Assembly (NCBI GenBank): GCA_034679905.1
Contig: JAXDAH010000133.1
Location: 1 to 15,752 of the forward strand
Origin: JASEFH01 sp034679905
GTDB taxonomy: Archaea > Halobacteriota > Methanomicrobia > Methanomicrobiales > JACTUA01
DNA: 15,752 nucleotides
Direction: 5' to 3'
The notes beneath the pieces were generated by a model. The model was not told the origin of the DNA, did not search any database, and worked only from the letters and a program-made list of their open reading frames with translations. Below are positions 6,369 through 13,275 of this stretch, in pieces (position 1 is the stretch's first letter; the number at the start of each line of letters is the position of its first letter). Made by a program: the position numbers and the translations under genes.

Positions 6369-8717
6369 ATGTCTGAAAAATGGAAAGGCTCAGTTGATCT
6401 CGACATCCGGAATTCCGTGCCCGACTGGGAGTCCTATATCCAGCCGCAGGCTCCGGAAGGAGCCCCCAATGTATTGATGATCGTCTGGGACGACGTGGGC
6501 TACGGGGCTATGGACGTCTTCGGAGGGCCCATCGAGACGCCCACCATGAAGCGGATCGCCGATATGGGCATACGCTACAGCAACTTCCATACCACAGCGC
6601 TCTGCTCGCCCACCCGTTCCAGCCTGCTCACGGGCCGCAACGCCACCAGCAACAACATGGCCTGCATCACGGAGGCATCGGCGGGTTTTCCGGGGCTCAG
6701 CGCCCGCATACCTTTCGAGAACGGGTTCATCTCGGAGGTGCTGAACGAACAGGGCTGGAACACGTATGCCATCGGCAAGTGGCACCTGACCCCGGGAGAG
6801 GAGACCGACATGTCCGCGTGGAAGGGGCGCTGGCCCCTCGGGCGGGGATTCGAGCGCTTCTATGGCTTCCTGGGCGGGGAGAGCAACCAGTGGTATCCCG
6901 ACATCGTTTACGACAACCACCCCATGGATCAGCCCTACCGACCGGAGGAAGGCTACCATTTCTCCAGGGATATCGCTGATAGGGCAATCGAGTTCATCCG
7001 CGACTCGAAGATGATCGCCCCGGAGAAGCCCTGGTTCATGTACTTCTGCCCCGGTTGCGCCCATGCCCCGCACCACGTCTTCAAGGAGTGGGCGGATAGG
7101 TACAGGGGGAGGTTCGACGAGGGTTACGAGAAGATACGGGAACAGATCCTGGAGAACCAGAAGAAGCTGGGTCTCCTGCCCGAAGATACCGAGCTCTCGC
7201 CCATCAATCCGCACGGCGAGCCGAGAACGAGCGGGCCGGATGGCCAGCCATGGCCCGCCCTAGACTTCGTGCCTCCCTGGGACTCCTTGAACGAGGATGA
7301 GAAGAAGCTCTTCATTCGCATGGCGGAGGTGTATGCCGGGTTCGTCACCTATACCGATGCCCAGATCGGGCGGATCCTCGACTATCTCGAAGAGTCCGGC
7401 CAGTTGGACAATACCATCATCGTTGCCGTCTCCGACAACGGCGCCAGCGCCGAGGGCGGCCCGAGCGGCTCGTTCAACGAGAACAAGTTCTTCAACAACG
7501 TCCCCGATACCGTCGAGGCGAATCTGCCCCATATCGACGAGCTCGGCGGTCCCGGGTCATACAACCACTACTGCAGCGGCTGGGCGTGGGCCTTCGACAC
7601 CCCCTTCCCCTACTGGAAGCGGTTTGCCGGGTACGAGGGAGGGCTTGCAGACATGTGCCTGATTGCCTGGCCTCGCGGCATCAAAGCTCGGGGAGAGATA
7701 CGCCACCAGTACATCCATGCCGTGGACATCGTCCCGACACTCTACGAACTGCTGGGCATCGAACCGCCGAAGGTGCTGAAGGGCTATACCCAGAGCCAGA
7801 TCGAGGGGGAGAGCTTCACTCGCACCTTCGACGACCCTGACGCTCCGGGGCGGGATACCCAGTTCTACGCGATGCTCGGCCAGAGGGCGATCTACCACCA
7901 GGGCTGGCTGGCAAACACCGTCCATCCGCCACTCTCCGGCTGGAGCCACTTCGGGCACGACGTCTGGGAGCTCTACAACCTCCAGGAGGACCGGGCCCAG
8001 ATGCACGACCTCGCAGACCAGAACCGGGACATGCTCGAGCTCCTCAAGAGGCTCTGGTTCTACTATGCCGGCGTCTACAACGGTATGCCGCTCGATGACC
8101 GCAGCGCACTGGAGATCATCTCCACGCCCCGGCCCCAGCCCTCCCTACCGAGAAACCGCTATGTCTACTACCCGGGCACCGCCGAGGTTCCCGAGTCGGT
8201 CGCCGTCAACATTCGGGGGCGCTCCTACACCATCGCGGCTGGTGTGACTATCGACTCGCGGGATGCGCAGGGTGTGCTGTTCGCTCAGGGAGGAGTTGGC
8301 GGCGGCCACAGCCTGTATATCGCCGATGGACGGCTTCACTACGTTTACAACTGGCTCGGTGATGCAATCCAGAAGATCTCATCCAGCGATCCCGTGCCGA
8401 CCGGGCGGCACATCTTTACTGCGGAGTTCGCCAGGGACGGGGAGGATACGGAGACGAAGAGCGCCCTTGGCACCCTCACCCTCTATATGGATATGATGAA
8501 GGTGGGACAGGGGCGGATCAGGACACAGCCGGGATTCTTCGGTCTCACCGGCGACGGTCTCTGCGTCGGGCGGGACAGTGGGTCCCCGGTGTCCCCGGAT
8601 TATACCGCACCCTTCCACATGAGCGGCGGAACGATCGATCGAGTGGTGATGGACGTGAGCGGCGAGCCCTTTGTCGACTTCGAGAAGCAGGTGACGGCCT
8701 GGATCGTGCGGGATTGA
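6369..8717 (+). CDS. Arylsulfatase, cysteine type, cytoplasmic
   Basis: It hydrolyses sulfate esters; the natural substrate cannot be read from sequence. The sulfatase core carries the metal ligands D41-D42 in V-W-D-D-V-G-Y-G, the formylglycine motif C79-S-P-T-R83 followed by S-S-L-L-T-G-R, K137 and H139 in G-K-W-H-L, H232 in A-H-A-P-H, D356-N357 in S-D-N-G-A-S, and a likely K417. All expected active-site residues are therefore present. Residues from about 560 to 782 form the long C-terminal region of the large (about 780-residue) bacterial arylsulfatases such as mycobacterial AtsA. No signal peptide is present, so it should act in the cytoplasm, where the maturase at 2950-4254 could modify Cys79. 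The start is supported by GGAGGT at 6358-6363. The bacterial resemblance suggests acquisition by transfer, which is inference. Confidence 0.95.
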   Translation: MSEKWKGSVDLDIRNSVPDWESYIQPQAPEGAPNVLMIVWDDVGYGAMDVFGGPIETPTMKRIADMGIRYSNFHTTALCSPTRSSLLTGRNATSNNMACITEASAGFPGLSARIPFENGFISEVLNEQGWNTYAIGKWHLTPGEETDMSAWKGRWPLGRGFERFYGFLGGESNQWYPDIVYDNHPMDQPYRPEEGYHFSRDIADRAIEFIRDSKMIAPEKPWFMYFCPGCAHAPHHVFKEWADRYRGRFDEGYEKIREQILENQKKLGLLPEDTELSPINPHGEPRTSGPDGQPWPALDFVPPWDSLNEDEKKLFIRMAEVYAGFVTYTDAQIGRILDYLEESGQLDNTIIVAVSDNGASAEGGPSGSFNENKFFNNVPDTVEANLPHIDELGGPGSYNHYCSGWAWAFDTPFPYWKRFAGYEGGLADMCLIAWPRGIKARGEIRHQYIHAVDIVPTLYELLGIEPPKVLKGYTQSQIEGESFTRTFDDPDAPGRDTQFYAMLGQRAIYHQGWLANTVHPPLSGWSHFGHDVWELYNLQEDRAQMHDLADQNRDMLELLKRLWFYYAGVYNGMPLDDRSALEIISTPRPQPSLPRNRYVYYPGTAEVPESVAVNIRGRSYTIAAGVTIDSRDAQGVLFAQGGVGGGHSLYIADGRLHYVYNWLGDAIQKISSSDPVPTGRHIFTAEFARDGEDTETKSALGTLTLYMDMMKVGQGRIRTQPGFFGLTGDGLCVGRDSGSPVSPDYTAPFHMSGGTIDRVVMDVSGEPFVDFEKQVTAWIVRD

Positions 8718-9134
8718 TGCCTGTTTCTGGAGATAAGGGTAGATCTTCGGGGGATACCGAAGAGGCCCTATCGTACGTGCAGGGTGGGGGCAGTTGGGTG
8801 TGGTGTAAAGTGACTGACCCTTCATTTTCACCTTCTCCAACCCCTATACTGACATGCTAACCAATCATCCCTTACTTTGCATGACGCCAGGTGCTTTAGT
8901 CAGCCTGAGGATGGGAGTACAGGAAACCTCACAGTCAGGTGGATTAAAGGCACGTCGTGCTCTCATGAAGGACAATCGGGTCGGTTCTGTTGCATTTGAG
9001 GGACTTTTTAAAGATTTGAAAAAAATTGCGATCCAGCCCCTCACCTATTTCCAGGAGGATAAGCATTCATCCATTAGTGAGGGCTGAAATCCCGCCCTCG
9101 GCATTAATACGCGGGTTCAAATGCCATAGAATCG
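8718..9134. other. Spacer after the sulfatase gene, no gene supported
   Basis: TCTTCGG/CCGAAGA (8744-8763) is a perfect 7-bp hairpin shortly after the sulfatase stop and may help to end its transcript. GAGGGC/GCCCTC near 9079-9100 is another small stem. An open frame of 77 codons at 8854-9087 lacks a ribosome binding site and any recognisable motif. Confidence 0.4.
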
Positions 9135-9144
9135 CCTATAAATT
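9135..9144 (+). promoter_or_regulatory. TATA box of the VOC gene
   Basis: CCTATAAATT lies about 45 bases before the ATG at 9185, predicting a leader of about 20 bases. No Shine-Dalgarno site is visible before 9185. Confidence 0.5.
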
Positions 9145-9184
9145 CCACGATAGAGATAAGTGTAATGAATGCTGTTATCCACCC

Positions 9185-9571
9185 ATGAAAATCAGACTGA
9201 CAAGTGTATTTGTAGACGACCAGGGTAAGGCTCTCAAGTTCTATACAGAGGTCTTGGGCTTCGTCAAGAAATCGGATATTTCAGCAGGGAAATTCAGATG
9301 GTTAACAGTTGTTTCGCCTGAGGAGCAGGACGGCACCCAGTTACTTCTTGAGCCCAACGATAATCCTGCAGCAAAATCCTACCAGGAATCTATTTTCAAC
9401 CAAGGTATTCCCGCAGCGATGTTCTTCGTCGATGACATTCAGAAAGAGTATCAGAGACTTAAGAGACTTGGTGTGAAATTCACCAGGGAGCCGACAAAAA
9501 CACCCGGCTCGACTATTGTCATATTCGATGATACGTGCGGAAACCTAATACAGTTAACGCAGCTCGGCTAG
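9185..9571 (+). CDS. VOC family protein (glyoxalase/bleomycin-resistance fold)
   Basis: A 128-residue single-domain protein of the vicinal oxygen chelate superfamily, which includes glyoxalases, dioxygenases and antibiotic-binding proteins. The two beta-alpha-beta modules are visible: V-F-V-D-D-Q-G-K-A-L-K-F-Y-T-E-V-L-G-F near 8-26 and M-F-F-V-D-D-I-Q-K-E-Y-Q-R-L near 78-91, ending F-D-D-T-C-G-N-L-I-Q-L. The usual final metal-binding glutamate of the G-N-x-I-E-L motif is Gln here, so metal use is uncertain and a non-catalytic binding role is possible. The start at 9185 fits the family N-terminus; longer in-frame starts add no conserved sequence. A T-tract (AATTTTTAATG) directly after the stop probably terminates the transcript. 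Confidence 0.85.
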   Translation: MKIRLTSVFVDDQGKALKFYTEVLGFVKKSDISAGKFRWLTVVSPEEQDGTQLLLEPNDNPAAKSYQESIFNQGIPAAMFFVDDIQKEYQRLKRLGVKFTREPTKTPGSTIVIFDDTCGNLIQLTQLG

Positions 9572-9944
9572 AATTTTTAATGATGACGTTAGCGGGTCTG
9601 GAGCTGAGCAAGAGGATAGACCGAGAACATACCGAACAGTCAATATCAGGGATAAGGGCAACAGTTGAAACCTTAAGGATTTACGTCGCACTGTAGCCAA
9701 GGGGCAGATGATTAGGGCAGACGCATCCAAGAGATCGAGGGATTTCTGCAGTCCTCTTAGATGCCTTCTATTGGAAGAAGATGGTAAATAGATTTCAATG
9801 GCCCATTTTACATAGTGATACAATTTTACCAATAGATGAAGTGGACAAATACCAAAATCATAATTACAGACCGTGGGATTAGTAATCCCGTTACGAATTG
9901 TAATATATTGGCTCTATAAAAAAGGTATCCGGCGTATTCCTAGT
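9572..9944. other. AT-rich spacer, no gene supported
   Basis: No convincing reading frame. GGGATTAGTAATCCC (9875-9889) is a perfect 7-bp-arm palindrome with one central base. A TATA-like CTATAAAA at 9914-9921 could start a transcript near 9945 into the GC-rich hairpin element. Confidence 0.4.
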
Positions 9945-10045
9945 CTATCCCGCGGATACTCCCTCGGTTTCGATAGTCCGGGGCCTCCCCTCCCCGCGGC
10001 CCGTTCCGGGCCGCCCCCTCCCCTCTCCGAGGGGAGGGGAATAGT
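9945..10045 (+). ncRNA. GC-rich double-hairpin element, possible structured RNA
   Basis: A sharply GC-rich island stands in an AT-rich spacer. GCGGCCCG/CGGGCCGC (9996-10014) forms an 8-bp stem with a 3-base loop. CCCCTCCCCT/AGGGGAGGGG (10015-10039) forms a perfect 10-bp stem with a 5-base loop directly beside it. A TATA-like box at 9914-9921 lies upstream. No T-tract follows, so a simple terminator is less likely. It could be a small RNA, a REP-like repeat or a DNA structure; the limits given are estimates. Confidence 0.3.
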
Positions 10046-10200
10046 ATGATAGGCCCATATGGGTATGTGAAGCCTCTCCATATCCGGGCTATCGCACGAG
10101 GGGGTGGGAGGGGCCTCGCCTGCGAAGATGCCAGCCCCCCGGAGGATGCTCTACCTTAGATGTTTAGATGTGGATTTCGACAGGGCCCTGGAGTTATCTA

Positions 10201-10208
10201 TTTATATG
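10201..10208 (+). promoter_or_regulatory. TATA box of the TerB-like gene
   Basis: TTTATATG is centred about 26 bases before the ATG at 10230, the exact distance expected if that ATG is the first transcribed codon (leaderless mRNA). Confidence 0.6.
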
Positions 10209-10229
10209 ATGTATCGGTATCGGGATTCC

Positions 10230-10697
10230 ATGCCCATGAAGGAATATTTCGGAGACAATGATTGGAAGAACCTCGAAAGCCTGCCGTACGCGGTCTCCAT
10301 GACGGTGATGGCAGCAGCGCCCTCTGTCCTGGGTGCATGGGGAGAGACCAAAGCCATGGTCCAGGAACCGCCCCGGCTGGCGGCGGCGAGCGGAAGCGAA
10401 CTGGTCAGCCTCGTCTCTGCCGATATGCAGCCCAAGGCGAAGGATCTGATCAAAGAGCAGCAGAATCTGATGAAGCAGGATCAGATGGGCTATAGGAGCA
10501 GGACCATAGCGGCCTGCAAATCCGCTGCCACCGCTCTCGCGACAGTGCCCCCGGACGAGGCCGAGTCCTATAAGAGGTGGTTACTGCAGATAGGCGAGAA
10601 GGTGGCGGAAGCCGCCAAGGAGCATGGTGTTGCCATCAGCGAACCGGAAAAGGCGGCCCTCGACGAGATAGCTGCTGCCCTGGATATTCAGGGATAA
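10230..10697 (+). CDS. Hypothetical protein, weakly TerB-like
   Basis: A 155-residue soluble, mainly helical protein beginning M-P-M-K-E-Y-F-G-D-N-D-W. I do not recognise a named family with certainty. The overall order, a hydrophobic first helix after the W, then a C-terminal block Y-K-R-W-L-L-Q-I-G-E-K-V-A-E-A-A-K-E-H-G followed by S-E-P-E-K-A-A-L-D-E-I, recalls TerB-like helical-bundle proteins; this is tentative. The frame stays open upstream to a GTG at 10104, but the TATA box at 10201-10208 lies inside that extension and indicates a leaderless start at 10230. The last third of the gene is duplicated at 11715-11975. Confidence 0.75.
   Translation: MPMKEYFGDNDWKNLESLPYAVSMTVMAAAPSVLGAWGETKAMVQEPPRLAAASGSELVSLVSADMQPKAKDLIKEQQNLMKQDQMGYRSRTIAACKSAATALATVPPDEAESYKRWLLQIGEKVAEAAKEHGVAISEPEKAALDEIAAALDIQG
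10440..10697 (+). repeat. Direct repeat copy 1 (C-terminal part of the TerB-like gene)
   Basis: From AAGGATCTGATCAA at 10440 to the stop codon this segment matches 11715-11975 with scattered substitutions and one 3-base indel. The encoded 75 aligned residues from M-K-Q-D-Q-M-G-Y onward differ at 11 positions. Confidence 0.9.
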
Positions 10698-10724
10698 AGA
10701 GAGGATTTTAGAACTTCTCTTTTT
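10696..10724 (+). terminator. Terminator of the TerB-like gene
   Basis: AAAGAGA/TCTCTTT forms a 7-bp stem that starts in the stop codon and is followed by further T residues. Confidence 0.45.
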
Positions 10725-10812
10725 CCAACTCTCCGGGACCATAACTAGGGATGAGCACTTCAAACCATGATGAACCAACGGTGCATGGAATCCTATCCGT
10801 CCAGAGGCCTGG

Positions 10813-11511
10813 TCACCAACCGTAGTAGTAGGTTATTTGCATCATCACTATCGTTAATATGAAGAAGATGCCCGCAGCCAGCCATTTCCTTCTTCCGGAG
10901 TGCTCGGTGTAGAGAAAAACAATGTACCCGATGGCAATAGCGGCGATCAGCCGGGAGAGTAACAGGGGAATTCTTCCGAAGCCGAGGATCAGGTATGGGA
11001 GGATGACCGGGAAAACGGCAAGGATGTCACAGGAAGCGATGGCAATCAGGGTATTGCGGTCGTCCCTGCTTAAATGATATCTCATCGGGGACTCCGGAGC
11101 TTCATCGATGATGCGATCCACGATTTTGTCCTTCTCATCATCCGGAAGATACACAACAGAGGAATCGTCAAGCGAGTCGAGAATCCTGTCCCTCAATTCC
11201 CGGTTGTTCCTGTCCTTCTTGAGCTCGCTGATGACTCTTTCCTGGTCCGCTTTATCCGTCAGGCCGCCGTAAATCACAGTACTGCCATCGATGATCCCCC
11301 AAACGATGTTCACCCCGAAGGTGAGTACCAGCAGGACCGCCGTGAGATACACTCTGCCAAAACCGAGTTGGCTATTCAATAGGATCTGATGGTACCCGCC
11401 CAATATCCCACTGACAACGGCGACCATGATGAATCCATACAACCATTCGCTAAGCATATCTCCAAAGGACATGTATCTCCTCTGGAATCCCGTTATCGGA
11501 TTCGGTGCCAT
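10813..11511 (-). CDS. VIT/CCC1-like integral membrane protein
   Basis: A 232-residue membrane protein with about five helices: 24-40, 54-76, 157-176, 182-201 and 210-228, and a charged cytoplasmic segment (about 85-150) between the second and third. The second helix ends N-I-V-W-G-I-I-D-G and the third contains F-P-V-I-L-P-Y-L-I, features I associate with VIT1/CCC1-like membrane proteins annotated in many prokaryotes. Classical members move iron or manganese; key metal-site residues cannot be confirmed here, so transport activity is not assured. ATG 11511 is preferred over in-frame upstream starts because a TTTTTATCTTA box lies about 30 bases ahead, giving a leaderless transcript. It converges on the TerB-like gene. 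Confidence 0.75.
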   Translation of the reverse strand: MAPNPITGFQRRYMSFGDMLSEWLYGFIMVAVVSGILGGYHQILLNSQLGFGRVYLTAVLLVLTFGVNIVWGIIDGSTVIYGGLTDKADQERVISELKKDRNNRELRDRILDSLDDSSVVYLPDDEKDKIVDRIIDEAPESPMRYHLSRDDRNTLIAIASCDILAVFPVILPYLILGFGRIPLLLSRLIAAIAIGYIVFLYTEHSGRRKWLAAGIFFILTIVMMQITYYYGW

Positions 11512-11535
11512 GACAAAATGGCATTTATCAATCTG

Positions 11536-11546
11536 TAAGATAAAAA
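11536..11546 (-). promoter_or_regulatory. TATA box of the VIT-like gene
   Basis: The minus strand reads TTTTTATCTTA, centred 30 bases before ATG 11511, consistent with a leaderless or nearly leaderless transcript. Confidence 0.45.
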
Positions 11547-11570
11547 CCAACTGGCCGGTGTGAGTGCAGG

Positions 11571-11975
11571 CAAGCATCCATCCTGGATGCATTGAACGAC
11601 ATGAGCGTTGTCATGCAGTCAGATGCGATCATCGTTGACAAGAACCAGATATAAGAGGCTCTACCGAACCTCAGGTCGAAGCTCAAGTTACCGGAGGGCT
11701 GGAAGTTCTGGGCCAAGGATCTGATCAAGGAGCAGCAGAATCTGATGAAGCAGGATCAGATGGGCTATAGGAGCAGCAGGGCCATAGCGGCCTGCAGATC
11801 CGCTGCCACTGCTCTCCCGACAGTGCCCCCAGACGAGGCCGAGGCCTATAAAAAGTGGTTGTTGCAGATAGGTGAAAAGGTGGCGGAAGCCGCCAAAGAG
11901 CATGGTGTTGCCGTCAGCGAACCGAAAAAGGCGACCCTCGATGAGATTGCTGCTGCCCTTGGTCTACATGGATAA
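11571..11975 (+). pseudogene. Chimeric pseudogene with a TerB-like C-terminal copy
   Basis: One continuous frame reads Q-A-S-I-L-D-A-L-N-D-M-S-V-V-M-Q-S-D-A-I-I-V-D-K-N-Q-I, then a TAA at 11652-11654, then E-A-L-P-N-L-R-S-K-L-K-L-P-E-G-W-K-F, then from 11715 the duplicated block K-D-L-I-K-E-Q-Q-N-L...A-L-G-L-H-G. The part before 11715 has no counterpart in the TerB-like gene at 10230 and looks like the middle or end of another protein; TAC (Tyr) to TAA would explain the stop. An ATG at 11745 could still allow a 76-residue product, but no promoter or ribosome binding site supports it. The frame has not otherwise drifted, so decay seems recent. Confidence 0.65.
11715..11975 (+). repeat. Direct repeat copy 2
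   Basis: Second copy of 10440-10697, in the same orientation about 1.3 kb away, with one extra AGC codon after G-Y-R-S. The VIT-like gene lies between the two copies on the other strand. Confidence 0.9.
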
Positions 11976-12091
11976 AGAACGGGTTTGAGCAAAACCGCTG
12001 ATCCGTTTATTCCACATCGCATGTGGAGGAGGATTTAAGAAAAACAGGAGATTAAAAAGCATGCAAGACTTGCCGCTCTCAAACGCCACAG

Positions 12092-12241
12092 ATGAACAAT
12101 GTCCGTCTCCTCTGTAAAGGAGAAGAAGGATCGTCGGTTCCTCACCCTTATGTGGGGTGGTGGACTCCCCATTCCTCCAGGGCATATGCACCCTCCACGT
12201 CTACCGGCACGATGGGCATCAAGACAACCGGGGAGGTATAG
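12092..12241 (+). CDS. Possible 49-residue small protein
   Basis: ATG 12092 opens a frame starting M-N-N-V-R-L-L-C-K-G-E-E-G and ending M-G-I-K-T-T-G-E-V, without recognisable domain. No clear ribosome binding site precedes it. Its last codons contain the GGGGAGGT site of the next short frame. Low certainty. Confidence 0.2.
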   Translation: MNNVRLLCKGEEGSSVPHPYVGWWTPHSSRAYAPSTSTGTMGIKTTGEV

Positions 12242-12243
12242 GC

Positions 12244-12297
12244 ATGGCTCACTTCGGGGCCTTCGGCTCGGGCGGCAACGCAGCGGCGATCCGTTGA
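12244..12297 (+). CDS. Possible 17-residue peptide or gene remnant
   Basis: ATG 12244 has an excellent GGGGAGGT site six bases upstream and encodes MAHFGAFGSGGNAAAIR before a stop. The site is stronger than for many real genes in the window, so this may be a true micropeptide or the beginning of a gene lost by deletion. Confidence 0.25.
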   Translation: MAHFGAFGSGGNAAAIR

Positions 12298-12345
12298 TCT
12301 GACCTATCTTTTCCGCACATGGGATGCTTATCCTCAAACCTTCGA

Positions 12346-12876
12346 TCAGCTTGCCATCTGGTCGATCGCTGCCGTGATCGCCAGGATGAGCGCATCGTCC
12401 TGCCCGGGGGCGACCTCCACCCCGTAGGTGTCCCGCACCCGGAACCACTTCTTGGAGACTTCGGCGATCTTCTCCCGCCCTTTCTCGATCCGGTACTCGT
12501 GGTCCAGGATGTTGCCCTGGATATCCCAGTCTCCGCCCCCGGGGATATTTACCGTCCAGCGGTCCCGCATGGGCGCGATCAGGGCTTTTTTCAGCGTTGC
12601 GGCCGTGCCGCCGCCGCCCTTCTCGATCTCCATCGTGTCCTTTAGCCGGAGCATCTTCTCCTGGATCCTGTAGAGGTCCTGCCCTTCCTTGCTCTGGATG
12701 ACCAGGGTGTTCCGCACGCGGAGCGCTTTTCCGTCCACCTTGAACGCCCTGTTGCCGGCATTATCCTCGATCCAGTAGTCATCGCCGATAGAGATCAGCT
12801 TCTCTCGCATCTTGTACTGGTGCCCGCCTTCGCCTTCTCGGCCCCGGGGACCGCCTTCTGCCCTTCTTCGCAGCAT
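12346..12876 (-). CDS. LURP-one-related (LOR) family protein
   Basis: A 176-residue protein of the LURP-one-related family, whose fold is a membrane-tethering-like beta barrel related to Tubby and phospholipid scramblases. Visible family features are M-R-E-K-L-I-S-I-G-D-D-Y-W-I-E-D near 23-38, F-K-V-D-G-K-A-L-R-V-R-N-T-L near 45-58, Y-R-I-Q-E-K near 69-74 and W-D-I-Q-G-N-I-L-D-H-E-Y near 117-128. The first 22 residues are Arg/Gly-rich. Biochemical role unknown; lipid binding is possible. ATG 12876 has an AGAGGT site and a strong TATA box upstream. It appears to be a single-gene unit. Confidence 0.88.
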   Translation of the reverse strand: MLRRRAEGGPRGREGEGGHQYKMREKLISIGDDYWIEDNAGNRAFKVDGKALRVRNTLVIQSKEGQDLYRIQEKMLRLKDTMEIEKGGGGTAATLKKALIAPMRDRWTVNIPGGGDWDIQGNILDHEYRIEKGREKIAEVSKKWFRVRDTYGVEVAPGQDDALILAITAAIDQMAS

Positions 12877-12942
12877 AATTTCGACCTCTCAAATAGCCTC
12901 TGGCCCTGTCAAGGGCTCAAGAGGCCTCAAGATGCGTGAACG

Positions 12943-12954
12943 TATATATAAAGG
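12943..12954 (-). promoter_or_regulatory. Strong TATA box of the LURP-one gene
   Basis: The minus strand reads CTTTATATATAC, near-consensus, predicting transcription from about 12922 and a leader of about 46 bases. Confidence 0.65.
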
Positions 12955-13249
12955 TTGTTTACCCCTCCGGGGTTGCATCCCAAGGACAGGGCCAATCCAT
13001 GCCACCGCTCTCGACAATCGCAGCCGGACGGGAACCATCATCGGGATTCCTGAAATCGGGGGAAACGCAGCATGCTTCTGAATTGAAGTAGCCCGGTTGA
13101 GCAGAAACGCGATCCGGTATTGGGAGAGCCTCCAGTATAATCCAACAAAGTCGGCGAATGCAGGGAACCTCGAGTCCTCGATCACCGTAATCGCATGCGG
13201 GATTGAGAGCGTTAAAAAATTGGGATTGGATTTCGGAACGCATCACAAA
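12955..13249. other. Spacer, no gene supported
   Basis: Short frames on both strands show no motif. A run of six A at about 13214-13219 (T on the minus strand) lies after the DUF6325 gene and probably forms part of its terminator. Confidence 0.4.
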
Positions 13250-13263
13250 GCGGCTACAGCCGC
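13213..13263 (-). terminator. Probable terminator of the second DUF6325 gene
   Basis: GCGGCT/AGCCGC (13250-13263) is a perfect stem with a 2-base gap just after the stop, followed on the minus strand by a T6 tract about 30 bases further. Confidence 0.35.
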
Positions 13264-13275
13264 CGCATCTCTCTT

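Larger units (their letters stand above)
11976..12345. other. Spacer with two small open frames
   Basis: CCACA/TGTGG (about 12011-12025) can form a short hairpin. Two short plus-strand frames are listed separately; otherwise nothing convincing is seen. Confidence 0.4.

Noticed and set aside
6390..7214. Minus-strand open frame of 274 codons
   Set aside because: Antisense shadow of the sulfatase gene, typical for high-GC third positions.
8854..9087. Plus-strand frame of 77 codons between sulfatase and VOC genes
   Set aside because: No promoter or ribosome binding site and no recognisable family.
9108..9130. GGGTTCAAATGCC resembling a tRNA T-arm
   Set aside because: The stem does not close and no acceptor, D or anticodon arm can be folded around it.
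9554..9832. Minus-strand frame of 92 codons overlapping the end of the VOC gene
   Set aside because: No motif, no ribosome binding site, and composition like translated spacer.
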